The position numbers and the translations under genes are program-made. This document shows, one piece after another, positions 10,813 to 19,296 of a stretch of 64,000 nucleotides of DNA (within the stretch, counting starts at the first letter, position 1; every line of letters starts with the position of its first letter). A model generated the notes under the pieces. It was given only the letters and a program-made list of their open reading frames with translations, made no database searches and was not told the origin of the DNA. Source of the DNA: Frateuria soli (GTDB lineage: Bacteria > Pseudomonadota > Gammaproteobacteria > Xanthomonadales > Rhodanobacteraceae). The stretch covers positions 248,001 to 312,000 of the forward strand of contig NZ_CP088252.1 in the NCBI RefSeq assembly GCF_021117385.1. The letters run 5' to 3'.

Positions 10813-12129
10813 ATGAAATCATTTCTGCGTGGACTCGTGCTCGCCCTCGTGGTGGTGGCAAGCATCATCGCCTGGGCTGCATTGCCCTGGCCCGTACTGC
10901 TGGCGCTGGCGGTGCTGTTCGTTCTGTGGATGCAGCTGACCCGCGCCGGCCGGCAGGCCGGCTCGGCCACCAGCGTGGGCGTGAGCACGCTGCCCCAGCG
11001 TGTCGGCTCGTCCTCGGTGGTGGTGGTCGGCATTGCCGGCGTGGTGGCGGTGCTGGTGTCGCTGCTGGCGATGGGCGTGGGCTACAGCGAAGCGCTCAGC
11101 AGCAGCGGCAGCGCCGATACCGCCATCGTGATGCGCGACGGTTCGGCTTCGGAAGTCTCCTCGGTACTCGAGCACGACGCCATCGTCGCCATCGCCGAGG
11201 CACCCGGTATCGCACGCGACAAGAGCGGCAAGCCGATCGCCTCGCCGGAACTGGTGGTCGCGGCCAACCTGCCACTCAGCGATGGCAGCGGCGACGAGGG
11301 CAGCGTGCAGCTGCGCGGCGTCGGCGAGCAGGCCTGGGCGGTGCGCCCCGACGTGAAGATCGTCGCCGGGCGCAAGTTCCAGCCGGGCCTGCGCGAGCTG
11401 GTGGCCGGCAAGGGTGCGCAACGCCAGTTCGCCGGGCTGGAGCCGGGGAGCCAGATCAAGCTGGGCAGCCAGATGTGGACGGTGACCGGCATCTTCGCCG
11501 CCGGCAATGCGACGGATTCGGAGCTCTGGGGCGATGCGGACGTGGTGGCCTCGGCCTACCGGCGTGGCAGCAGCCGCACCTCGGTGTTCGCCCGCCTGAC
11601 CGGCGCCAGCGCCTTCGCCGGATTCAAGGCTGCGCTCAAGGGCGATCCGCGCCTGCAGGTGGACGTGCAGACCACGCTCGACTACTTCAGCAAGCAGTCC
11701 GAGCAGACCACCCAGGCGATCAGGATCATCGGCATCGTGGTGGGCGTGATCATGGCGATCGGCGCGGTATTCGGCGCGCTCAACACCATGTTCGCCGCGG
11801 TTGCAGGCCGCGCCCGCGAGATCGCCACGCTGCGCGCTATCGGTTTCCGCGGCACGCCGGTGGTGGTGGCGGTGATGCTGGAAACCATGCTGCTCGCGCT
11901 GCTCGGCGGCGTGTTGGGAGGCGTGCTGGCATGGCTGGCATTCAATGGCTTCTCTGCCTCGACGCTTGCCGCGGGCACCACCGCCCAGATGAGCTTCCAG
12001 CTGCACGTGACTCCAGCCCTGCTGTGGACCGGGATCAAGTGGGCGCTGGCGATCGGCTTCATCGGCGGCCTGTTCCCGGCCGTGCGCGCCGCGCGGCTGC
12101 CGGTGACCACGGCGCTGCGCGAGTCCTGA
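10813..12129 (+). CDS. ABC transporter permease, MacB/FtsX family (second of two)
   Basis: The 438-residue protein has hydrophobic N-terminal helices (two predicted within the first 95 residues), a periplasmic core, and three C-terminal TM helices with the FtsX signature AGRAREIATLRAIGFRG. A strong GAGGAGAAAG ribosome site sits just before the ATG at 10813, so that start was preferred over an in-frame ATG 30 bases earlier inside the previous gene. It completes the four-gene adaptor, ATPase, permease, permease operon. Likely cargo is a peptide, lipid or small antimicrobial, which cannot be decided from sequence. Confidence 0.92.
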   Translation: MKSFLRGLVLALVVVASIIAWAALPWPVLLALAVLFVLWMQLTRAGRQAGSATSVGVSTLPQRVGSSSVVVVGIAGVVAVLVSLLAMGVGYSEALSSSGSADTAIVMRDGSASEVSSVLEHDAIVAIAEAPGIARDKSGKPIASPELVVAANLPLSDGSGDEGSVQLRGVGEQAWAVRPDVKIVAGRKFQPGLRELVAGKGAQRQFAGLEPGSQIKLGSQMWTVTGIFAAGNATDSELWGDADVVASAYRRGSSRTSVFARLTGASAFAGFKAALKGDPRLQVDVQTTLDYFSKQSEQTTQAIRIIGIVVGVIMAIGAVFGALNTMFAAVAGRAREIATLRAIGFRGTPVVVAVMLETMLLALLGGVLGGVLAWLAFNGFSASTLAAGTTAQMSFQLHVTPALLWTGIKWALAIGFIGGLFPAVRAARLPVTTALRES

Positions 12130-12137
12130 GCAACGCA

Positions 12138-12168
12138 ACGCGGGGTGGGCTGAAGGCCCACCCCGCGT
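12138..12168. terminator. Bidirectional hairpin terminator
   Basis: A perfect 13-base-pair GC-rich stem (12138-12150 with 12156-12168) has a five-base loop and lies in the 49-base gap between the convergent ends of the ABC operon and the AtoE-like gene. No long T tract follows, but the position and perfection of the stem favour a shared terminator. Confidence 0.75.
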
Positions 12169-12178
12169 GTTCCCGCAT

Positions 12179-13597
12179 TCAACCGGGCACCACCGGCGGC
12201 ACGTAGTCCAGCGTCAACCCAAGCAACCACAGCAAACCCAATACCAGCGGCACGTGCACCAGCAGCTGGATGAAAGTGAAGCCGACCACGTCGCGCGCCT
12301 TCAGTCCCAGCACGCCCAGGAGCGGGAGCATCCAGAACGGGTTGATCAGGTTGGGCAGCGCCTCGGCGGCGTTGTAGACCTGCACCGCCCAGCCCAGGTG
12401 GACGTGCAGGTCGTTGGCCGCCTGCATCACGTAGGGCGCTTCGACCAGCCATTTGCCGCCGCCCGAGGGCACGAAGAAACCGAGCACCGCCGAGTAGCCG
12501 CCCATCACCAGCGGAAAGCTGTCGGTGGTCGCCACCCGCACGAACATGCCAGCCAGCCGGTGCGCCAGCGTGGCACCGTCGGCACCGGGTGCGTGGGTGA
12601 GCAGGGCGGCGATGCCGCCGTACAGCGGAAACTGGATCAGTACGCCGGCGGTGCCGGGCACCGCACGCGCCACCGCGTCCAGGAAGCTGCGCGGGCGCCA
12701 GTGCAGCAACAGGCCGGCGGTCAGGAACAGGAGGTTGTAGGTATCGAGGTCGGCGATCGCCACCGCCGCCGGCAGGCTGGCGAAGCGCCGCAGCAGCCAG
12801 CCCAGGCCCAGCACGCCGACCAGCAGCGAAAGCAGCGGACTGTACTCGAGCCATTCGCCCGGCCGCGTGCGCGGTGGCAGCGCGGGCACCGCATCGGCGT
12901 CGGCCACGCCGCAATCGCGCGCGGTGCGCGCTCCCGCGCCGGTCGGCGTGGTGAGCCAGCACACCAGCAGCGACACGGCGATCAGGACCGCGGTCAGCAG
13001 CAGCGACTGCCACAGGAAGATCGTCTGCGCGAACGGCAGCACGCCGGTGATCGCCAGCAGTCCCGGCGGCATGCTGGCGGGGTTGGCCTGCAGCTGCGCG
13101 GCCGAGGAGGACAGGCCCATCGCCCATACCGCGCCCAGCCCGAGGTAGGCCGCGGCGCCGGCGGCACGGTAGTCCATCGCCAGCTCCCCGCGCCGCGCCA
13201 GCGCGCGCACCAGCAGGCCACCGAACACCAGCGAGAAGCCCCACGACAGCAGCGAGGCGAGCATGCTCACCAGTGCCACGTAGCACACCGCGCCGCGACC
13301 GCTCTTGGGTACGCGCGCCAGGGCGTCGATCAGGCGCGCCACGACCGGCGCGCTGGCTACCACGTAGCCGCCGATCACCACGAACGCCATCTGCATGGTG
13401 AAGGGAATCAGGCTCCAGAAGCCGTCGCCGAAGGCCTGCACGGTGGTCGACGGCGTGGCACCGAAGCCCAGCGCGAGCAGCGCCACCAGCGCCACGCCGA
13501 GCGCGGCGAACACCCAGGCGTCGGGAAACCAGCGTTCCGACCAGGCCGCACAGCGCAATGCCGCGCGTGCGAGGAGGCCTTGCTGCGACGAATCCAT
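12179..13597 (-). CDS. AtoE-like short-chain fatty acid transporter family permease
   Basis: The 472-residue polytopic membrane protein has about a dozen hydrophobic segments. The sequence matches the AtoE/TIGR00366 group in several places: an N-terminal WSERWFPDAW segment, the GFWSLIPFTMQMAFVVIGGYVVA helix, LLSWGFSLVFG, and FFVPSGGGKWLVEAPYVM near residue 390. AtoE proteins take up short-chain fatty acids such as acetoacetate and butyrate. The ATG at 13597 gives the family N-terminus; the frame stays open further upstream through a REP element, which is not coding. Convergent with the ABC operon. Confidence 0.88.
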   Translation of the reverse strand: MDSSQQGLLARAALRCAAWSERWFPDAWVFAALGVALVALLALGFGATPSTTVQAFGDGFWSLIPFTMQMAFVVIGGYVVASAPVVARLIDALARVPKSGRGAVCYVALVSMLASLLSWGFSLVFGGLLVRALARRGELAMDYRAAGAAAYLGLGAVWAMGLSSSAAQLQANPASMPPGLLAITGVLPFAQTIFLWQSLLLTAVLIAVSLLVCWLTTPTGAGARTARDCGVADADAVPALPPRTRPGEWLEYSPLLSLLVGVLGLGWLLRRFASLPAAVAIADLDTYNLLFLTAGLLLHWRPRSFLDAVARAVPGTAGVLIQFPLYGGIAALLTHAPGADGATLAHRLAGMFVRVATTDSFPLVMGGYSAVLGFFVPSGGGKWLVEAPYVMQAANDLHVHLGWAVQVYNAAEALPNLINPFWMLPLLGVLGLKARDVVGFTFIQLLVHVPLVLGLLWLLGLTLDYVPPVVPG

Positions 13598-13649
13598 GCC
13601 GCTCACCGTTGCCATCGCCAGCTGGCATGGTGGCACGGGGACAACCCCT

Positions 13650-13677
13650 GTAGGAGCGCACTTGTGCGCGACCGCGA
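13650..13677 (+). repeat. GTAG-type REP element, copy 1
   Basis: The 28-base sequence begins GTAGGAGCGCACTTGTGCGC and continues ACCGCGA. It has the GTAG head and the internal GCGCAC/GTGCGC dyad of REPs described in Xanthomonadaceae and Stenotrophomonas, whose spread is linked to RAYT (REP-associated tyrosine) transposases. No RAYT gene lies in this window. It forms an inverted pair with the copy at 13769-13796. Confidence 0.8.
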
Positions 13678-13768
13678 TATAGCGCCGTTGCGTGCCGGCA
13701 CGCTCAAGCAGGCATGTTTCAACCGGCATGCTGCCGATGGCCGGGAGCTTCCCGGCGACCCAGTGCCC

Positions 13769-13796
13769 CGCGGTCGCGCACAGGGTGCGCTCCTAC
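13769..13796 (-). repeat. GTAG-type REP element, copy 2 (inverted)
   Basis: Read on the minus strand this copy begins GTAGGAGCGCACCCTGTGCG and continues CGACCGCG, differing from copy 1 only in the loop. The inverted arrangement with about 90 bases between copies is a REP doublet (BIME-like). It sits between the 5' end of the AtoE-like gene and the 3' end of the EamA gene, where it could form a large hairpin and stabilise or end transcripts. Confidence 0.8.
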
Positions 13797-13808
13797 ATGG
13801 GCTTTCGC

Positions 13809-14720
13809 CTAGTGCGCGGGCTTCCTGGCCAGCGTGATCACGCCGACACCTATCAGGATGATCGCCATGCCGCCCAGGTCGAACGGCCCCACGTGCTCGC
13901 CGGCCAGCACGACGCCGAACAGTACCGCCACCGGCGGGTTGACGTAGGCGTAGCTGGTCGCCAGCGCCGGGCGCGCGTGCTTGAGCACGTAGAGGTACGC
14001 GCTGAAGGCGACGATCGAACCGAACAGCGCCAGGTACACCACCGCCGCGGTGGCGCGAACGGTGGGATGAGCCGGCAGGTGTTCGCCCGTGCCGAAACCG
14101 ACCAGCAGCAGCGCGGCGCTGGCGCAAAGCATCTGCGCGGCGGTGTTCATCGGACCGGCCGGCATGTCCTGGCGCTTGCTCCAGGCCGAGCCGAAGGCCC
14201 AGCTCATGGCCGCCACAATCAGCGCCAGCGCGCCCAGTCGCGAGCCGGACAGTCCGCTGCCCAGGTTCAGCACCACCACGCCGGCGAAGCCGATCAACAG
14301 GCCCACTGTCTCGCGCCGGCTCGGCCACTGGCCGTACATGCCCGAGAAGACCGCCGCGAACAGCGGCATGCTCGCCACCGCCACCGCGGCGATGCCCGAG
14401 CTCACGCTCTGTTCGGCGTAGCACACCAGGCCGTTGCCGCCGAGCAGCAGCAATACGCCGGTCACCGCGGCGTTGCGCCACTGCCGCCGGGTCGGTGGCC
14501 GCACGCCGCGCAGGCGCAGGTAGGCGTACATCGCCAGGCCCGCGCCCAGGAAGCGCACGCCGGCGAGCAGGAACGGCGGGTAGCTCTCCAGCGCGTAGCG
14601 GATGCCGAGGTAGGTCGAGCCCCAGATCACGTACAGCGCGAGCAGGCTGAGCGGGATCAGCAGGCGTGGCTCGTCCGGCGTACGGACGGCAACGGCGGGG
14701 GTCTCATCGATGGCGGACAT
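13809..14720 (-). CDS. EamA/DMT family permease (YedA-like)
   Basis: The 303-residue protein has ten predicted transmembrane helices in two EamA repeats. The first repeat begins LLALYVIWGSTYLGIRYALESYPPF and the second begins near LIVAAMSWAFGSAWSKR. The conserved IWGSTYL and FGSAWSKR segments fit the YedA-type drug/metabolite exporters, whose substrates are mostly unknown. The start at 14720 gives a short cytoplasmic N-terminus before the first helix. The next gene on the same strand starts upstream at 15133 and ends 26 bases before this one starts, so the two may be co-transcribed. Confidence 0.92.
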   Translation of the reverse strand: MSAIDETPAVAVRTPDEPRLLIPLSLLALYVIWGSTYLGIRYALESYPPFLLAGVRFLGAGLAMYAYLRLRGVRPPTRRQWRNAAVTGVLLLLGGNGLVCYAEQSVSSGIAAVAVASMPLFAAVFSGMYGQWPSRRETVGLLIGFAGVVVLNLGSGLSGSRLGALALIVAAMSWAFGSAWSKRQDMPAGPMNTAAQMLCASAALLLVGFGTGEHLPAHPTVRATAAVVYLALFGSIVAFSAYLYVLKHARPALATSYAYVNPPVAVLFGVVLAGEHVGPFDLGGMAIILIGVGVITLARKPAH

Positions 14721-14746
14721 GGGCGGGGCCGTGCGTGGGGAAGGAA

Positions 14747-15133
14747 TCAGCCGGACAGGTGGGTGCCGATCCACCACAGGTGACCTTGGGGATCGCGCAG
14801 TCCGGCCGAGCGGTCGCCATAAGGCTGGGCGGTGGGCGGGGACACGCTGGATGCGCCGGCGGCCAGGCCTGCGGCGTAGCAGGCGTCGACGTCCGGCACG
14901 TAGACGTGGGTGGAGCAGCACACCGGATCGCGCCCGTCCGGCCGCTCGCCGAGCATCACCACCGAGTCGTCGATGCGTACTTCGGCGTGCATGATCGAGC
15001 CGTCCCCGCGTGCATTGCGGCAGAGCTCCAGCGCGCCGAAGGTCGCCTGCAGGAAAGCCAGCATGGCGCGCGCGTCAGCGACAATCAGATAGGGTGAAAC
15101 GGCGTTGCGGCCGGCGGGCTTGTGCGTGGGCAT
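14747..15133 (-). CDS. VOC superfamily protein (glyoxalase/bleomycin-resistance-like, PhnB type)
   Basis: The 128-residue protein shows two beta-alpha-beta-beta-beta modules of the vicinal oxygen chelate fold. The N-terminal SPYLIVADARAMLAFLQATFGA, the middle MHAEVRIDDSVVMLGE and the C-terminal GDRSAGLRDPQGHLWWIGTH are typical of the PhnB/YdhR-like branch. The metal or ligand is unknown for this group. It lies directly upstream of the EamA gene on the same strand. Confidence 0.85.
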   Translation of the reverse strand: MPTHKPAGRNAVSPYLIVADARAMLAFLQATFGALELCRNARGDGSIMHAEVRIDDSVVMLGERPDGRDPVCCSTHVYVPDVDACYAAGLAAGASSVSPPTAQPYGDRSAGLRDPQGHLWWIGTHLSG

Positions 15134-15278
15134 CGGCAGGTTCCACTGGGCGGCGGGCAGGCGCGGACGGGTCGGCGGAGCCCGGCTCGATGGGGGGAGT
15201 GCTGCCCGAAGCGCGCACGATAGCCGGAGCGGAGCGGCCGCGGAAGCGCGCAGTTCTCAATCCAACCTTGAGCGGTGG

Positions 15279-16145
15279 TCAAGACGCGCGGCGACGTTCC
15301 GGTGCGGCGACGTGACTGCGCTCGCGCGCCAGCAGCTCGCGCTTGCGCTCCACGCCCCAGCGCCAGCCGCCCAGCGAACCATCCTCGCGTACCACGCGGT
15401 GGCAGGGCACGATCAGCGCCAGGCGATTGCTGCCGCAGGCGTTGCCGATCGCGCGGGCGGCCTTGGGGTCGCCCAGCTCGGCGGCCAGCGCGCGGTAGCT
15501 GCGCGTCTGCCCGGCGGGGATGCGGGTGAGCGCCTCCCACACGCGCCACTGGAACGCGGTGGCCGCGATGTCCAGCGGTGGCATGGCCGGCGCCGCAACG
15601 CGGCTCCAGCCCAGTTCGCTGGCGATGCGCGCGATCACCGCGTCGAGCCATTCCTCGCGCCCGGCGTCGACACGCTCCCGCGCGGCATGCGGGAATTCAC
15701 CGGCCAGGCCTCGTTCGAGTGATGCATCGTCGTCGCCCAGGGTGACCGCGCAGATGCCACGCGTGGTGGTGGCCACCAGCAACCGGCCCAGCGGCGTGCC
15801 GGTGGTGGTGTAGCGGATGCTCGCCCCGGCGCCACCGGCGCGGTAGCTGGCCGGGGTCATGCCGAGCAGGCGGTTGCTGTGCTCGTACACGCGGCTGCCG
15901 GAGCCGAAACCGGCTTCGTACACCGCGTCGGTAACCGCCGCGCCGTCGCGCAGCGCGGCCTTGAACTGGCCGAAGCGGCGCGAGCGGTGGTATTCGGCCG
16001 GGCTCATGCCAAAGCGCCGGCGGAAGGCGCGCTGCAGGTGGGTCGGGCTCAGGGCGACCGCTCTGGCCAGGGCGTCCAGGCTGGGTGCGGTATCGGCCTC
16101 GTCGAGCAGCCGACGGGCCTGTTCAAGCGGTTCGATGGCGGACAT
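15279..16145 (-). CDS. AraC-type HTH / methylated-DNA-protein-cysteine methyltransferase fusion (Ada-like without the zinc domain)
   Basis: In this 288-residue protein an AraC double helix-turn-helix (about residues 10-105; SPTHLQRAFRRRFGMSPAEY) is joined to an Ogt domain. The Ogt part has the active-site PCHRV (acceptor Cys at about residue 248) and the DNA-binding winged helix IPAGQTRSYRALAAELG...ARAIGNACGSN. It would repair O6-methylguanine by irreversible methyl transfer. Unlike E. coli Ada it lacks the N-terminal four-cysteine zinc domain that senses methylphosphotriesters, so activation by that route is not possible unless another protein supplies it. It stands alone on the minus strand. 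Confidence 0.92.
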   Translation of the reverse strand: MSAIEPLEQARRLLDEADTAPSLDALARAVALSPTHLQRAFRRRFGMSPAEYHRSRRFGQFKAALRDGAAVTDAVYEAGFGSGSRVYEHSNRLLGMTPASYRAGGAGASIRYTTTGTPLGRLLVATTTRGICAVTLGDDDASLERGLAGEFPHAARERVDAGREEWLDAVIARIASELGWSRVAAPAMPPLDIAATAFQWRVWEALTRIPAGQTRSYRALAAELGDPKAARAIGNACGSNRLALIVPCHRVVREDGSLGGWRWGVERKRELLARERSHVAAPERRRAS

Positions 16146-16217
16146 GGCGGCGTTCCGGTTTCCAGATGACGCCAGTCTGCTGCGGTGGCCGCGGCCGGGC
16201 CATCCGCTTCTTGCGCG

Positions 16218-16490
16218 TCAACGCGCGGCGGGGCGACCCTCGTGCAGCACCACGAAGTCGCCCTCGAGCACCTGCTGTCGCGTAGCGGCGGCAGGTGCCG
16301 AACGGCCGACGGCACGCGCGCGGTTCCACTGGCGCAGCGCCAGCCACAGTCCGCCGCCGACCAGCAGGACACCGGCGACGACCAGACCAAACACCAGCAT
16401 CACGCCCACCACGGCAACCCCCACGACCAGCGACAGGGCGCGAGCGAGCGGATGGCGGGAACGGGGCGAAGGCAGCTGGAACAGGCGCAT
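16218..16490 (-). CDS. Small membrane protein of unknown function
   Basis: The 90-residue protein has a basic N-terminus, one long or two short hydrophobic segments (about residues 18-52, Val/Leu/Gly-rich) and a polar C-terminal tail. It belongs to no family I can name. It is supported by the strong membrane segment, by codon use like its neighbours and by filling the gap between the Ogt fusion and the Rieske gene. It is divergent from the Rieske gene. Confidence 0.6.
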   Translation of the reverse strand: MRLFQLPSPRSRHPLARALSLVVGVAVVGVMLVFGLVVAGVLLVGGGLWLALRQWNRARAVGRSAPAAATRQQVLEGDFVVLHEGRPAAR

Positions 16491-16567
16491 GTTAAAAATC
16501 CGTGTGGTAAAATCAACGACTTACGTGCGCGAAAGATGGGGCTTTCACGCCCCCGAGGCAAGTGCCG

Positions 16568-16909
16568 ATGGACCTACCCCCCGGGGCGCTGTGTCGCCTT
16601 GATCACATTCCCGACGGTACGGCAGTGGCCGTCGATGCCGTGCTCCCGGAGGGGTCGGAGAACCTGATCGTGCTGCGCGACGGCGAGGATGCACGCGCCT
16701 GGATCAACGTCTGCCCGCATGCCGGGCGACGGCTGGACTGGGCGCCGGGGCAGTTCCTGATCAGCCGCGGCACGCTGGTCTGCGCGGTGCACGGAGCGAG
16801 CTTCCGGACCGGGGACGGTTGCTGCGTGGGCGGGCCCTGCCGCGGGCAGTCGCTGCGCGCGGTGCCGGTGCGCGTGGAGCGCGGGGTCGTCTGGCTGGCG
16901 AACGATTAG
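16568..16909 (+). CDS. Rieske-type [2Fe-2S] protein
   Basis: The 113-residue protein is a stand-alone Rieske domain. The cluster ligands are Cys49-x-His51 (CPHAGRRLDW) and Cys72-x-x-His75 (CAVHGASF), with the usual spacing. Such small soluble proteins are electron carriers for dioxygenases or nitrite-reductase-like small subunits; the partner is not in this window. A GAGG ribosome site precedes the ATG, and an in-frame GTG two codons earlier is also possible. It is followed by a strong terminator. Confidence 0.9.
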   Translation: MDLPPGALCRLDHIPDGTAVAVDAVLPEGSENLIVLRDGEDARAWINVCPHAGRRLDWAPGQFLISRGTLVCAVHGASFRTGDGCCVGGPCRGQSLRAVPVRVERGVVWLAND

Positions 16910-17005
16910 CCTGCCTCGGCAACGCCCCGTTCTTCACGTCGCGGAACGCCCGCCGGCCGTTTGGGGTTTCCGGCGTGTCGGGTTCTGCGGGAGGCTTGAA
17001 AGCAC

Positions 17006-17035
17006 AAAAAAAGCCCGGCATGCGCCGGGCTTTTT
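17006..17035. terminator. Bidirectional intrinsic terminator
   Basis: A-tract, then AAGCCCGGC, loop ATGC, GCCGGGC and a T-tract. The stem (17011-17019 with 17024-17032) is flanked by A and T runs, so it works on both strands. It ends the Rieske gene on the plus strand and wza on the minus strand. Confidence 0.9.
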
Positions 17036-17083
17036 CTCGTCCATGCCGGCGGGCCTTCCCTGGCCCGCCAGCCAAACTTCGCA

Positions 17084-18169
17084 TCAGGGGTTGCTGACCC
17101 GATCGGCGGTGCCGGCCGCCTGGTAGATCAGGCCGGACAGCGGCAACAGCTGGCTCAGGAAGCGGTTCCACTTGGTGATGCCGGCCGCACCGACCCACAC
17201 CACGTCGCCCGGCTTGACGCGGAAGTTGTCCGCAAGGGCATAGGACGCCGGCGAGCGCGCATTGAGATGGAACACCTGCGCGGGCGTCTGGGTGAGGTTC
17301 TCCGAACCGCGGATCACATACACGGCGTTGCCCGAGGACGTGACCGGGCTCAGGCCACCGGCACGACCCAGCGCCTGGGTGAGCGTCAGCGCGGTGGTCT
17401 TGAAGGTGATGGCCTGCGGGCGGATCACCTCGCCCACGACATAGACTTCCTTGTTGTCGTTGAACGGCAGGAACAGCTTGTCGCCGGGCTTCAGGTAGAT
17501 CGTCTGCCCGCCGGTGTCCTGGCTGAGCCGGGTCAGGTCAAGCGGATAGGTCTTGCCATCGCGGGTCAGCGTGAAGCCGGACAGGTCCGCTTCCTGCGTG
17601 TCGATGCCGGCCACGCCGATGGCCTGCGCCAGCGTCACCGGCACCGAGTTGAGCACCTGCGCATCGGTGTGCTGGAACGCGCCCTCCAGCGTGATGCGGT
17701 GGCTGCCGTAGCCCACCACGTTGACGTCTACCTGCGGGTCGCGCACGAAGCTGCTCAGCTTCTTGGTCAGCGCCTGGCGCAGTTCCTCGACGGTGAGCCC
17801 CGCGGCCTTGACCGTGCCCGCATACGGATAGAACAGCGTGCCGTCCGGACGCACCAGGCGGCCGTTGGCCACGGTCTGCTGCTGCGAGCCTGCGGGGGAG
17901 GTCAGTTCCGGGTGATCCCACACAGTGATGTACAGCGTGTCGCCGGGACCGATGCGGTAATCCTCCGGCTGATACGACAGCAGTTCCTGCGGAATCGTGA
18001 CGGCCTGCTCCTCGCTGCTCTGCACAAGCTCGGGCGTGATCTGCAACAGCTGCATGTGGCTGTCCTCGCGCTGCAGCGCACCCTCGTCCATGCGCTGGCC
18101 GGGAACGATCGCGCAGCCGTTCAGCACGAGCGCGAAGAGAAGGAGGGCTACTGCGGGTAGCGTTTTCAT
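17084..18169 (-). CDS. wza: Polysaccharide export outer-membrane lipoprotein (Wza/GumB family)
   Basis: The 361-residue protein has a lipoprotein signal peptide ending LVLNGC (Cys19). A polysaccharide biosynthesis/export domain follows (YRIGPGDTLYITVWDHPELTSP around residue 80), then SLBB domains (about 165-330) and an amphipathic C-terminal helix expected to form the outer-membrane barrel. Wza-type proteins form the octameric outer-membrane channel for capsule or exopolysaccharide and work with Wzc. The ATG at 18169 has an AAAGGA ribosome site; an ATG 24 bases upstream is less likely. It is divergent from wzb, wzc and ugd across a 670-base spacer, an unusual arrangement because wza is commonly the first gene of the same operon. 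Confidence 0.95.
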   Translation of the reverse strand: MKTLPAVALLLFALVLNGCAIVPGQRMDEGALQREDSHMQLLQITPELVQSSEEQAVTIPQELLSYQPEDYRIGPGDTLYITVWDHPELTSPAGSQQQTVANGRLVRPDGTLFYPYAGTVKAAGLTVEELRQALTKKLSSFVRDPQVDVNVVGYGSHRITLEGAFQHTDAQVLNSVPVTLAQAIGVAGIDTQEADLSGFTLTRDGKTYPLDLTRLSQDTGGQTIYLKPGDKLFLPFNDNKEVYVVGEVIRPQAITFKTTALTLTQALGRAGGLSPVTSSGNAVYVIRGSENLTQTPAQVFHLNARSPASYALADNFRVKPGDVVWVGAAGITKWNRFLSQLLPLSGLIYQAAGTADRVSNP

Positions 18170-18837
18170 AATGCGTCCTTTCTGCTGGGCCATTTCGGGA
18201 TTGATCGCGAAGTATTAATGAAGCGTGACGTCACGCGAGTTCCTGAATTGGCGGTTTTGGCTAATGGCGACGGTTAATGCGAGTGGGTGTATCTATAGCT
18301 ATTGCCGAAGGCTTGCGCGACCGCCGATGCATGTATCGCAGGCGTCGCCCGGGCGTTCCACCAGCCTGCGTCGTCGGGTAGCGCGGCGCAGGCAGTGAAG
18401 GTCGATGCCGGCGTCGCCACGTCCGGTGACGGACACGCCACCATGGCGCGCAGACCCTTGCGTACCAACGTCTTGGTGGCCATCAGTCGACCGCCAGGCG
18501 GAAGCACGGAAGTCCGACGTGTGCATGGATTGGTCCCCCCGGGAGTGGAACGGTTGCCAAGCGGGCTCGACGAATCTAACGCGATCATTCGTGAATGCCG
18601 TGAGAAAGCAGGGTCTTCAAGTTGGCGATATGCCAGGGCCACCCCGCGTGAAGGAAAGATGTATCGATGAAGGCATTTTCTTCACGTAAATGAAGGGAGT
18701 GTCCAACATGATTTTTTCACGGAACAGGAGTTTAGACTGCCGACTCTCTCCCGGCCGGTTCGGCGTCCATCGCACGTCCGGCCGGCGGGTCATCGACAGG
18801 GGCCACATGGCCGTGGGTTTTCGGGAGTGTGTGGATC
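18170..18837. promoter_or_regulatory. Divergent control region between wza and wzb
   Basis: No convincing gene is present in this 668-base spacer; open frames on either strand lack ribosome sites. It must hold the promoters for wza and the wzb-wzc-ugd operon. The only clear site is a 14-base perfect palindrome at 18223-18236. Base composition is lower in G+C near both ends than in the neighbouring genes, as expected of promoters. Confidence 0.55.
18223..18236. promoter_or_regulatory. Perfect palindrome GCGTGACGTCACGC upstream of wza
   Basis: A 14-base perfect dyad lies 54-67 bases upstream of the wza start. Its GTGAC/GTCAC half-sites recur, in the opposite order, in the dyads just upstream of two beta-helix genes of this locus (31895-31912 and 35506-35523). 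Position and symmetry suggest a repressor or activator site for the exopolysaccharide operon. The binding protein is unknown. Confidence 0.5.
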
Positions 18838-19272
18838 GTGTTCAACAGCATCCTCGTGGTCTGCGTCGGCAATGTTTGCCGCAGCCCGGTGGCGGAATTC
18901 CTCTTCCGCCGCGAACTTGGCGAGCGCGACATCCAGGTCCGCAGCGCCGGCCTGGGCGCGCTGGTGGGGCGGCCGATCGACCGGAACGCAGCAGCGTTGC
19001 TCGAGGACGAGGGCATCGATGCCAGCGAGCACCGCGCACGCCAGCTCGAGCCCTCGATGCTGCGCGAGGCGGACCTGGTCCTTGCGATGGAGCGCCGGCA
19101 CCTGAACTCCGTGGTGAAGCTCGCCCCGGAGGCCAGCGGCAAGGTTTTTCTTTTCGACAAATGGCACGCGGGCAGCGACGTGCCGGATCCGTATCGACGT
19201 TCGCGCAGTGTGTTCGAGCAAGTACACGCCTCAATCGAACGTGGCGTCGGCAGTTGGCTGCGCTACCTGTGA
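18838..19272 (+). CDS. wzb: Low-molecular-weight protein-tyrosine phosphatase Wzb
   Basis: The 144-residue protein has the catalytic P-loop Cys9-VGNVC-Arg15-Ser16 and the general acid Asp117 in DPYRRS, as in E. coli Wzb/Etp. It dephosphorylates the tyrosine cluster of Wzc, whose cycling is needed for polymer assembly. I chose the GTG at 18838 because the protein then begins MFNSILVVCVGN, like E. coli Wzb, and a GGGAG lies 10 bases upstream; a GTG at 18829 is too close to that site. It is followed 24 bases later by wzc. Confidence 0.93.
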   Translation: MFNSILVVCVGNVCRSPVAEFLFRRELGERDIQVRSAGLGALVGRPIDRNAAALLEDEGIDASEHRARQLEPSMLREADLVLAMERRHLNSVVKLAPEASGKVFLFDKWHAGSDVPDPYRRSRSVFEQVHASIERGVGSWLRYL

Positions 19273-19296
19273 ATCCCTCAGCCTAGGAATCGGGCT

